From assembly GCA_963791625.1 (NCBI GenBank), contig CAWBTA010000015.1, positions 1,175,147 through 1,239,146 of the forward strand: DNA of 64,000 nt, in the 5' to 3' direction. Below are positions 8,423-15,504 of the stretch, one piece after another. The DNA comes from JANMCE01 sp963791625 (GTDB lineage: Bacteria > Actinomycetota > Acidimicrobiia > Acidimicrobiales > Ilumatobacteraceae). Positions within the stretch are counted from its first letter, which is position 1. Every line of letters starts with the position of its first letter. The notes beneath the pieces were generated by a model. The model was not told the DNA's origin. It saw only the letters and a program-made list of their open reading frames with translations, and ran no database searches. Both the position numbers and the translations under genes were made by a program.

Positions 8423-9189
8423 TTCTTTGTCACCGCACGCTGGGCCGTCGGGCGACCCATGAAGCTCAAGGTGACGAGCGTGATGCCGAGCGCCGTGACG
8501 AGTGCTGCCAGCACGAGGACGCGGCCTGACGAATGCGACCCGGTGACCGGGAGGCTGGTGACCGCACCCGGAGCGAGTGACACCGTGGAACCCAGAACGG
8601 TTGGCTGGAGCGGTACCGCGACACGAGTGGTGGGTGGCACCTGCGTTACCGGCGGGCCGACCAATACCGTCGGGGCGCTGGTTGTGGGGTCAGGGACGGT
8701 GGTTGGGGTAGGTGCGGCCGTGGTGCTGGTCGGGACGGCTGTGGTGCTCGGGATTGTCGTGGTCGTGGGCACTCCGACATCGGCAGCGCAGGTCTTTGGC
8801 TGCTCAACCAGGATTGCCCTGGTGCCGGTAACGGTGGCGCCGGCCGCGTCCTTCCAGGACAGCGTGATAGTGACGGTGAAGCTGGCCACGCTGGTGGAGA
8901 TGCCGGTAGCGGTGCCTTCCAGGTTTCCGGCCGAGCCGAACGAGCCGAGTTGGGTGCCTACGGCCATGCCCTGCACCTGAACGCCGTTCGTGACGCTTAA
9001 GGCAGTGACGGTGGCGGGCACCGGATTGTCGTTGTTGATACCGGGGTACCCGTTCCAGGTCGGCCCAACCGCGGCGCACTGGGCCCGTGACCAGGTGGGC
9101 AGAACGGTGGCCGTGGCTGCGGTGGCCGAAAACAGGGAAATGGCCAGTGCCGCCAGGCTTGCCACGGTGAGTCGTTTGGTGAGAGCCAT
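8419..9189 (-). CDS. LPVTG-anchored cell-wall surface protein
   Basis: A 256-residue secreted protein. The signal peptide ends near ATAATATVLP and is followed by a small beta-rich ectodomain (about residues 30-135, one Cys pair possible). Next comes a Thr/Pro-rich stalk (about 140-215), then LPVTG, a hydrophobic helix and a basic tail (GRPTAQRAVTKN). That is a complete sortase sorting signal. No sortase gene is in the window, so anchoring would depend on a housekeeping sortase elsewhere. The ectodomain is not one I recognise. Confidence 0.75.
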   Translation of the reverse strand: MALTKRLTVASLAALAISLFSATAATATVLPTWSRAQCAAVGPTWNGYPGINNDNPVPATVTALSVTNGVQVQGMAVGTQLGSFGSAGNLEGTATGISTSVASFTVTITLSWKDAAGATVTGTRAILVEQPKTCAADVGVPTTTTIPSTTAVPTSTTAAPTPTTVPDPTTSAPTVLVGPPVTQVPPTTRVAVPLQPTVLGSTVSLAPGAVTSLPVTGSHSSGRVLVLAALVTALGITLVTLSFMGRPTAQRAVTKN

Positions 9190-9358
9190 GGACTTTGGCT
9201 TCCTTTCGTCGAAGCACTCGTTGCGGCGCCCGGTGGGGACCTGACGTTCCAGAGGAATCCTGGAGAATCGCCTACGAAACTAATCCTTCGTTCTCCTGTT
9301 TATAAAGACATCGTCTGTGAACTTAACGAAGAAAAGAGATTACTCCGATGTGCTTTGC

Positions 9359-9832
9359 TCAGGAGTCCATGGTTTCTACACGCTCCGTGAGCTTGGCAAC
9401 CGCATTCGTGAGTTCGGTCAAATCGTTGCCCGTCACCATGTCGGACAATGCCAACCGCACGCTCGCCAATTCACGAGCCAAATATTCCGTATCCGCCTGG
9501 GTTCGCTCGGTAATGGCCCGGTCCCGCTCGGTCGTCGAACGATCCCGAGACTCCTGCCGGTTCTGGGCGAGCAGGATCAGTGGCGCGGCATAGGCAGCCT
9601 GGAGCGAGAGCAGCAGCGTCAGGAGCTGAAGTTGCTTACCGTCAAATGCCCTGACGAACTTGTTGACGAAGAGCCAGATGATGATGAACATCGTTTGCCA
9701 GACGAGAAAACGGGCCGTGCCAATGAAACGGGCGATGGCTTCGGAAAACTGGCCGAAGGCCTCTGGGTCGTAGTGAATGCCAAAGCTGCGCCCTGGCCGG
9801 CGCGGAGCGGTGAGATCTTCTCGGCGCTTCAT
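9359..9832 (-). CDS. DUF1003 membrane protein
   Basis: A 157-residue DUF1003 protein. Two membrane spans (FLVWQTMFIIIWLFVN and LLTLLLSLQAAYAAPLILL) are followed by the conserved AQNRQESRDR and a long charged coiled-coil tail with many Glu/Arg residues. The function is unknown. The start codon overlaps the stop of the MgtE-N/CBS gene (ATGA), and this pairing hints at a role in magnesium or membrane homeostasis (inference). Confidence 0.85.
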   Translation of the reverse strand: MKRREDLTAPRRPGRSFGIHYDPEAFGQFSEAIARFIGTARFLVWQTMFIIIWLFVNKFVRAFDGKQLQLLTLLLSLQAAYAAPLILLAQNRQESRDRSTTERDRAITERTQADTEYLARELASVRLALSDMVTGNDLTELTNAVAKLTERVETMDS

Positions 9833-11049
9833 GTGCGGACCGCTCGTCGTCGTTGGCGCCAGCCTGCGGGTAGCACTCGGTCGAGCACGTCGTCGACGGT
9901 AATGCCGCCGAGCAATCGGTTTTGCTCATCGCAGACAGCGATCGAGAGCAGGTTGTACTCCGCCAGTCGTTCGGCCACTTCACGGTCAGGCGTGGAGGGC
10001 AGAATGGTCGGTTCTTCTTCTAAACACCGCCCCAGGGTCATCGAGGGTTGCTCGCGCAGCAGTCGCTGGAAGTGGACCACGCCCAGGTAGTTCCCGGTTG
10101 GCGCCACCCACGGCGGTTGGGTGACGAAGACCTGTGCCGCGATCGAAACCAGCCACTCCGGGTCACGGATGTGAGCGAGCGCCTCGGCGACGGTTGCGTT
10201 TGGGCCGAGCACGATGACCTCGGGTGTCATCAAACCGCCGGCCGTTCCCTCGTCGTAGGTGAGGAGGCGTCGCATGATGTCGGCCTCTTCGGGCTCCATC
10301 GCATCGAGGATGCGGGTGCGCTGCTCCCCGGGCATCTCGGCCAAAAGGTCGGCGAGGTCGTCGTATTCCATCTCGTCCAGCACGCTCATGATGCGATCGA
10401 TGCCGAGGCCTTCGATCATGCGGAGCTGCTCGGCCTCCGGCAACTCTTCGAGTAGGTCGGCGAGGCGATCGTCGTCAAACATTTCGGCCAACTGCTTGCG
10501 CCGTTCGAGCGGCATGAGGCGGATGGCGTGAGCGACGTCAGCGGGGTGCATGTCGCGCATGCGCGCCACTTCAGCCGCCATTTCGGTGGTGGCGAAGAGT
10601 GCGGCCACCTGCTCCCAGTCAACGACGCGTTCGCTCTGCCGACGACGCAGCGGGCTTGACCCCTTGCGCAGGCGGACGGTCGCCACTTCCCAGGGGCTGG
10701 TGCGTGCGGTGGTGGCGCGCAGGGCAATGTCGGACACCGTCTCATCACCGATCTTGCGGTCGATCAGATCCTTGCCCACCAGGATCTCGGTGCTCTTCGG
10801 CTTGAACGGATTGAGGTCAAGGTCCCAGCTGCGAAGCCGAGCGCCGTCGTTGTCCAAGCTCGCCACCCGACTGGCGTTGACGAAGATACGTCGCTTCTGG
10901 CTGAGCGCGACGAACCCGAGCACGCGGGGTGCCTGTGGGCCGGTGGTGGGGGCGATAACAATGTCTTCGAATCGGCCGATGGCGGCTCCGTCGGCGTCGA
11001 GTAATGGCAGGCGCATCACCCTGAATGCGTAGATAAGGTCGGCTGCCAT
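9829..11049 (-). CDS. MgtE N-terminal and CBS-domain protein (no channel domain)
   Basis: A 406-residue soluble protein. Residues 1-130 form a PRC-barrel-like beta domain (LPLLDADGAAIGRFEDIVI). A superhelical MgtE intracellular N domain follows, with repeats such as ADLLEELPEAEQ and ADLLAEMPGEQR. Two CBS motifs come next (TAGGLMTPEVIVLGPNATV and LLSIAVCDEQNRLLGGITVDDVL). Membrane helices of the real MgtE channel are absent, so it is a cytosolic sensor-like homologue rather than a transporter. It is coupled to the DUF1003 gene. Confidence 0.82.
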   Translation of the reverse strand: MAADLIYAFRVMRLPLLDADGAAIGRFEDIVIAPTTGPQAPRVLGFVALSQKRRIFVNASRVASLDNDGARLRSWDLDLNPFKPKSTEILVGKDLIDRKIGDETVSDIALRATTARTSPWEVATVRLRKGSSPLRRRQSERVVDWEQVAALFATTEMAAEVARMRDMHPADVAHAIRLMPLERRKQLAEMFDDDRLADLLEELPEAEQLRMIEGLGIDRIMSVLDEMEYDDLADLLAEMPGEQRTRILDAMEPEEADIMRRLLTYDEGTAGGLMTPEVIVLGPNATVAEALAHIRDPEWLVSIAAQVFVTQPPWVAPTGNYLGVVHFQRLLREQPSMTLGRCLEEEPTILPSTPDREVAERLAEYNLLSIAVCDEQNRLLGGITVDDVLDRVLPAGWRQRRRAVRT

Positions 11050-11096
11050 ACCAAAAGGGTATACGCCACGGCTCCCCAGCGACGTGTGGTTGGGAT

Positions 11097-12470
11097 TCAG
11101 GGGAACATGTTGGAGGGCGTGTAGACAGTGACATCGGGGAATGCCGCGGCATCAGAGGTGACCCCGCTACGACTCCATACGGCGAAGTCGATTGACGAAG
11201 TTGTGCTCTCCAACAGCGTCGCCGCGGCGCGCAGTTGAGAAATCTGACCGACAGTCACGGGCCGAGACTGCCACTTCGCCTCGCCAACGAGGACGGGCTT
11301 ACTCTCGCCGTCGAGTCCGAGCACGTCAATCTCGACTGTTTCGTCCTTCCACCACCGCCCGATAACGGATGGCGGCAAGCGTCCGGCAGTCACCTCTCGA
11401 ATGGCGTGAAGTCTGGCGATCTCTTCAAAGACTGACTGCACGTGAGCCTGCCATTGCGGCACAACTCGGCGAAGCACGCTTTCACCCTGGCCTCCATCGA
11501 TAAGTTCAGCATCGGCCCGCAGAACAGCGAACCAAAATCTCAGGTAAGGATCGACGAGGCGGTAGAGAGGATCGGCCGTGATACGAGCACCGAGTGGCCG
11601 TTCGGAAACGACGTAGCCAGAGCGCTGCAGTTGCTTCAAGGTTTGGTCGATTCGCTGTTGCGCTCGACTGGCAATCTTCGAGCGCCGAACCGGGCCGCTG
11701 CCCATGGTGCCAAGGACGCGCTCGTAGCCGGAGCGAAAATCGAGGTCCTCAAACATGATGTCCAGAGCATCTCGCAACAGCAGGCCGCCGGGTGAGCCCG
11801 CTAGGGCGAGGAGATTCTTCTCAACAGTCAGCTCTGGGTTCCAGGCAGCCAGGTGGAGCGGGTAGCCACCGCACGCGGCATAGGCCTGCACCAACGCGTC
11901 GCCAGAGATTTGCCTCCCGACTAACTCGGCTGCTTCCCACGGGTCGAGCGGGTCGATGCGCAATTCAGGATCAGCCCGTCGGTACAGTCCGCCCTCCGGA
12001 CCAATGAGGTCGCGCATGGCTGCGACGGCGGACCCGCAGATGATGAGCAGGAGCCGAGCGTTCAGTGGTCGTTGATCCCAGACTGCCGCGAGCACGTCAC
12101 CGAAGTCGGCCCTTGCCGAACCCAAGCGAGGTGCCTCATCGAGCACGACGACGAGCGGGTGATCGATAGATATCTGGAGGAAGAAGCGCAGGGCCGACTC
12201 GAGGTCTCGGAATCCGCCACCGGCGAGAGCCGATCGATCACCAAGGCCGCGCTGGGTGGCTTCAAAGAGTCGGTTCAACTGGTCGGCTTCGGAAAAGTTT
12301 CGGGTTGCGGTGAAAAAGACGGTGGGAAGCTCGGCCGTGAACTCTGAGAGGAGATAGGTCTTTCCGACTCGACGTCTGCCCCAAACGAGGGCAAGCTGCG
12401 GGGATCCTTCCCGCGCTCGCTCCCATGCGGCCTGCAAGGCCTCGCGCTCTGGCTTTCTGCCCACAAACAT
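11097..12470 (-). CDS. AAA ATPase of the DUF234 (archaeal-type ATPase) family
   Basis: A 457-residue protein opening with FVGRKPEREAL, then Walker A WGRRRVGKTYLL and Walker B LVVVLDEAPRL. The middle contains a winged-helix region, and the C-terminus is a DUF234 domain (WWKDETVEIDVLGLDGES ... VLVGEAKWQ) whose D-x(n)-E-x-K spacing looks like a PD-(D/E)XK nuclease fold. The family is widespread and of unknown function. The start is ATG 12470, and the promoter just upstream contains iterated palindromes suggesting autoregulation. This is a likely accessory gene. Confidence 0.82.
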   Translation of the reverse strand: MFVGRKPEREALQAAWERAREGSPQLALVWGRRRVGKTYLLSEFTAELPTVFFTATRNFSEADQLNRLFEATQRGLGDRSALAGGGFRDLESALRFFLQISIDHPLVVVLDEAPRLGSARADFGDVLAAVWDQRPLNARLLLIICGSAVAAMRDLIGPEGGLYRRADPELRIDPLDPWEAAELVGRQISGDALVQAYAACGGYPLHLAAWNPELTVEKNLLALAGSPGGLLLRDALDIMFEDLDFRSGYERVLGTMGSGPVRRSKIASRAQQRIDQTLKQLQRSGYVVSERPLGARITADPLYRLVDPYLRFWFAVLRADAELIDGGQGESVLRRVVPQWQAHVQSVFEEIARLHAIREVTAGRLPPSVIGRWWKDETVEIDVLGLDGESKPVLVGEAKWQSRPVTVGQISQLRAAATLLESTTSSIDFAVWSRSGVTSDAAAFPDVTVYTPSNMFP

Positions 12471-12492
12471 GGCGCCACCCTACCACTAACTG

Positions 12493-12534
12493 TTTGTAGT
12501 ACAAACTGTTTGTAGTACAAACTGTTTGCAGTTT
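12493..12534. promoter_or_regulatory. Iterated palindromic operator upstream of the DUF234 ATPase
   Basis: A 16-bp unit is repeated nearly three times. TTTGTAGTACAAA occurs at 12493-12505 and again at 12509-12521; each is a perfect palindrome around a central G. The third copy is diverged and forms its own inverted repeat AAACTG-TTTG-CAGTTT (12519-12534). The block lies 23-64 bases upstream of the ATPase start and also upstream of the P450 start at 12560, so a repressor bound here could control both. Confidence 0.6.
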
Positions 12535-12559
12535 CGGAAGCCGATCGGTCAGAGCCAAT

Positions 12560-13798
12560 GTGACGAGTGGTCATAGGCTTCGCCGGGTGTCGATTGATGT
12601 GAAGGAACTGGACCTGCCGGAGTTCGATCTTACGGTGTTCACACTGACCAGGTCCGAGATGGTGGCTCGGATTCGTGAGGCCCGCATGGAGCATCCGTGG
12701 TTGGCCCGCAATCCACTCGGCTTCAACATCACGTCGTACGAGCACGTTGTTGGTGTGTTGCGGGACCGGCGCTTTCATTCGGCTATCTCGCTCATCCCGC
12801 AGATGCAGGGTCTCGATATGAAGTTGATGAACGATCGGCCTTCGATCCTTTCAACTGAGGGTGATGTACATGATCGCCTCCGTCGTTTGGTCGCCCCGGC
12901 GTTCACGCCGAAGGCCGCTGATCGCCTGCGGCCGTACATGCGCCAGGTGATTACCGAGTTGGCCGCTGCTGCACTGGCCAGCGGGAGGGTCGACATGATT
13001 GCGGACGTGTGCGAGCCGTACCCGATCCCCGTGATCTGCGAATTGCTCGGTGCCCCGAAGCAAGATTGGCGCCTGTTCTCCGCATGGGCAACGGACCTTC
13101 TTCGCATCTTCAACAACAACCTGGCCGTTGATCTGCCGGTCATCTTGGCGGCCCGAAATGAGCTGACGCCCTACATCCAACACCTGGTGGAAGAACATCG
13201 CCGGTCGCCGCGTGAGGATCTGTTGTCCGACATGATCGCCATCGAGGAAGCGGGCGACCGACTCTCCACGATGGAACTGGTGACTATGGCCGAAGCGGTA
13301 TTGGTGGCCGGTACCGACACCACCCGTAATCAACTTGCCTGCATCATGGCGCTGTTTGCCGAACATCCCGATCAGTGGGAACTGCTCGTCAACGATCCCG
13401 GGCTCGCGCCCCGTGCGGTGGAAGAGGGCATGCGCTATTTGGGGGCCATCCGTGGCACGGTGCGGGTTGCGTCAGAGGACATCGTGTACAACGACGTGTT
13501 CTTCGCGAAGGGCACGATTGTGTTTCCGAGCTTTCTCGGAGCCAATTTCGAGGCGGATCGGTTCCCCAACCCCGACACCTTCGACATCACGAAAGTTCCA
13601 GCTCGTAGCCCGCACCTCACGTTCGGGTCAGGCATCCACCATTGCCTCGGTGCGTGGCTGGCGCGAGCCGAACTGCAGGAGGCGTTGCCCGTGTTGGCCG
13701 CCCGTCTCCCTCGCCTTGAGTTAGTGGACCCCGTCGGGTGGAAGTCGGTGCTGATCGGCATCTGGGGCCCGGAACATTTGGTGTTCCGAACCCCGTAG
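12560..13798 (+). CDS. Cytochrome P450
   Basis: A 412-residue bacterial class I P450. The I-helix is VLVAGTDTTRNQL (acid-alcohol pair replaced by D-T-T), the K-helix ExxR is in EEGMRYLG, and the heme loop is FGSGIHHCLGAWLARAEL with Cys362 as thiolate ligand. The substrate is unknown; no ferredoxin or reductase is adjacent. GTG 12560 is the annotated start, and a second GTG about 9 codons later is possible. The 3' end is only 4 bases from the convergent glutathione peroxidase. Confidence 0.92.
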   Translation: MTSGHRLRRVSIDVKELDLPEFDLTVFTLTRSEMVARIREARMEHPWLARNPLGFNITSYEHVVGVLRDRRFHSAISLIPQMQGLDMKLMNDRPSILSTEGDVHDRLRRLVAPAFTPKAADRLRPYMRQVITELAAAALASGRVDMIADVCEPYPIPVICELLGAPKQDWRLFSAWATDLLRIFNNNLAVDLPVILAARNELTPYIQHLVEEHRRSPREDLLSDMIAIEEAGDRLSTMELVTMAEAVLVAGTDTTRNQLACIMALFAEHPDQWELLVNDPGLAPRAVEEGMRYLGAIRGTVRVASEDIVYNDVFFAKGTIVFPSFLGANFEADRFPNPDTFDITKVPARSPHLTFGSGIHHCLGAWLARAELQEALPVLAARLPRLELVDPVGWKSVLIGIWGPEHLVFRTP

Positions 13799-13802
13799 CG
13801 GG

Positions 13803-14282
13803 TTACAGGTACTGCGGGAGATCAGCCGCGATTTCCTCTGGCGTGGTCTTGGGTGAATAGCGAGCCACGACCGTACCGTCACGACCGACGAGGAACTTCT
13901 CGAAGTTCCAGGTGATGGCGTCGGTGTCGCCGGCTCCGGGCTGTTCGTGGCGTAGCCACTTGTACAGATCGCATGCGCCGTCACCGTTTACCTCGATCTT
14001 GGCGAACATGGGGAACGTGGCGTCGTACTTTCTTGTTGCAAATGCAAGTATATCCGCGTTCGTGCCGGGTTCTTGCGCACCGAATTGGTTGCACGGAAAG
14101 GCCAGCACTTTGAAGCCGGCCGCCTTGTTGTCTTCATAGAGCGCACGCAGACCTGCGTACTGAGGGGTAAGGCCTCAAGCGCTCGCGACGTTGACGATCA
14201 GGCTGACCTGATCCTTGTACCGATCAAAGCTGACGGATTCCCCGGTAATGGAATCCATCGTGAAGTCAGTGAATCCTGACAA
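13803..14282 (-). CDS. Glutathione peroxidase, predicted selenoprotein (Sec36 encoded by TGA)
   Basis: Read through one in-frame TGA at 14175-14177, this gene gives a standard 159-residue glutathione peroxidase. The TGA falls exactly at the catalytic position: VNVASA-U-GLTPQYAGL. The rest of the active-site tetrad is present as Gln66 in FPCNQFG and Trp125-Asn126 in TWNFEKFLV. The start is TTG 14282, 6 bases after an AGGAG ribosome site; ATG 14258 is an alternative. A hairpin with a GGUC loop lies 21 bases past the TGA. Without Sec decoding only the C-terminal 101 residues would be called. The enzyme reduces peroxides with thiols. SelA/SelB/SelD/tRNA-Sec genes are not in this window. Confidence 0.85.
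14143..14160 (-). promoter_or_regulatory. Candidate bacterial SECIS hairpin in the glutathione peroxidase mRNA
   Basis: On the minus strand, GTACGCA and TGCGTGC flank the tetraloop GGTC (14150-14153), giving a seven-pair stem with one G-U pair. The loop begins 21 nt after the TGA, within the distance tolerated by SelB. The apical sequence GCAGGTCTGC is, as I remember it, the same as the tip of the Escherichia coli fdhF SECIS. The stem lies within codons for AGL, where the protein family is less constrained. Confidence 0.65.
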
Positions 14283-14330
14283 TGGTTTCTCCTTTGGTGT
14301 CGTGACTCGGCGAGAACCTAGCGCGACGCT

Positions 14331-14794
14331 CTACGGCGTGGGACACGGGGTCGTCGGTGCGGGCTTTCCGGCGAGACGATCGGCGAGGTAGCTCTTGATG
14401 TCGGGCATGGCCTTGGCGATAACCGAGACGTGGGTCTGATCGGGATAGGTCTGGCGTTGGATAGTGAAGCCCCCGGTCTTGCAGGCCCGGTTGAACATCA
14501 GCAGGGTTCGGCGTTCGACACGGTCTTGAATTTCGTGAGATTCCGGGCCGCGACGGTCGTGTTGGACGCCGCCGTTGTGGCTGGCACTGTCGTTGTCGTC
14601 AGCGCTGTCGATGGAGTAGTTGCGGATGCAACCATTGCGGATGCAACCGTTGAGGATGCAACCGTTGCCGCCGCAACCGTCACAGCCGACGTGGTCGTCT
14701 TGGGCGCAATCGCTGAGGTGTCAGATGCACCTCTCGTCGTACTGGCGCACGCAGACACAACCAACGCGAGGGCTACGACAACTCGTCGACGCAT
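14331..14794 (-). pseudogene. Remnant of a secreted lipase-like lipoprotein gene
   Basis: From ATG 14794 the sequence encodes a lipoprotein signal (VVVALALVVSAC) and a Thr/Ala/Val-rich linker built from a 15-bp tandem repeat (about 14610-14690), ending at a TGA at 14498. Just downstream, in another frame and ending at a TAG at 14331, is a segment reading TLLMFNRACKTGGFTIQRQT then YPDQTHVSVIAKAMPDIKSY. That resembles the extreme C-terminus of a secreted alpha/beta-hydrolase (lipase) with its catalytic His region. The core domain is missing, so I read this as an internal deletion plus frame loss. Confidence 0.45.
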
Positions 14795-14856
14795 GAGCGA
14801 ACCGTACTCCTGTCCTCGCCGTCCTTGGTGGCGCGCAGGTACTTGACCCGCCGAGG

Positions 14857-15417
14857 TCAGTCCAGGTTGGCAAAGCTCTCGTCTACCGACAGGGTCACTC
14901 GCGGGCAGGTCAACTCGAGGAGCTCGCCGGCCACGTACGTGGTTGTTCGCCAGCGATCTTCAATCCGCGAGTGAGCCTGAATGGTGCGTGCCGCTGGATC
15001 CACGATGAGATACGTGACAAGGCTTGCGAGGGAGAGATAGGCACCCAACTTTTCGCGTCGATCGAGGTCGGCCGTGGAGGGCGAGAGCACCTCAACCACC
15101 AGACAGGGCGCGATCTCATAGAGGTCGTGCACCGGGGGTCCGCACGCCACCATCAGGTCGGGGTAGTAGACGATGGTGTCGATGATCTTGAGCTTCACGG
15201 TCTCGACCGATAGTCGACAGCCTTTCGCCTGGGCTGCATCGTCCAGGCGGCGTACCAGGTTGAGGATGATCCGGTTGTGGGCACGGGTTGCGCCGGCCAT
15301 GGCGTACACCTGCCCCCCAACCAGTTCGTGGCGGACAATGGTTGTGCTCTCACTCGCGAGGTACTCGTCAAACGTGACGTGAGGCATGTCGCGGCCGGGC
15401 GAGGTCATTGCGTGCAT
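14857..15417 (-). CDS. Uma2-family (DUF820) putative restriction endonuclease
   Basis: A 186-residue protein of the Uma2 family, a PD-(D/E)XK fold common in cyanobacteria and actinobacteria. Landmarks are FDEYLASES, HELVGGQVYAMAG (Glu-x-x-x-Gly start), VYYPDLMVACG (catalytic Asp), CLVVEVLSPST (Glu of the E-x-L motif) and RREKLGAYL (Lys). The catalytic residues are present. The biological role is unknown; many copies look mobile. ATG 15417 is used, with ATG 15405 a possible internal start. Confidence 0.8.
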   Translation of the reverse strand: MHAMTSPGRDMPHVTFDEYLASESTTIVRHELVGGQVYAMAGATRAHNRIILNLVRRLDDAAQAKGCRLSVETVKLKIIDTIVYYPDLMVACGPPVHDLYEIAPCLVVEVLSPSTADLDRREKLGAYLSLASLVTYLIVDPAARTIQAHSRIEDRWRTTTYVAGELLELTCPRVTLSVDESFANLD

Positions 15418-15504
15418 TGTACGTCCTGTCGGTGCGGAGTCGCTCCGCTGTTGCTGCCGTGAAGGGTGCGCGCAAAGTGCACGAGACGATGTTGCAGTTT
15501 CGCG

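Noticed and set aside
14610..14690. Short tandem repeats resembling a CRISPR or minisatellite
   Set aside because: The 15-bp period is in coding frame and encodes a Thr/Ala/Val linker; no spacers or cas genes.
14430..14846. Plus-strand frame rich in Val/Ala (138 codons)
   Set aside because: It is the complement of the lipoprotein linker repeat; no ribosome site or domain.
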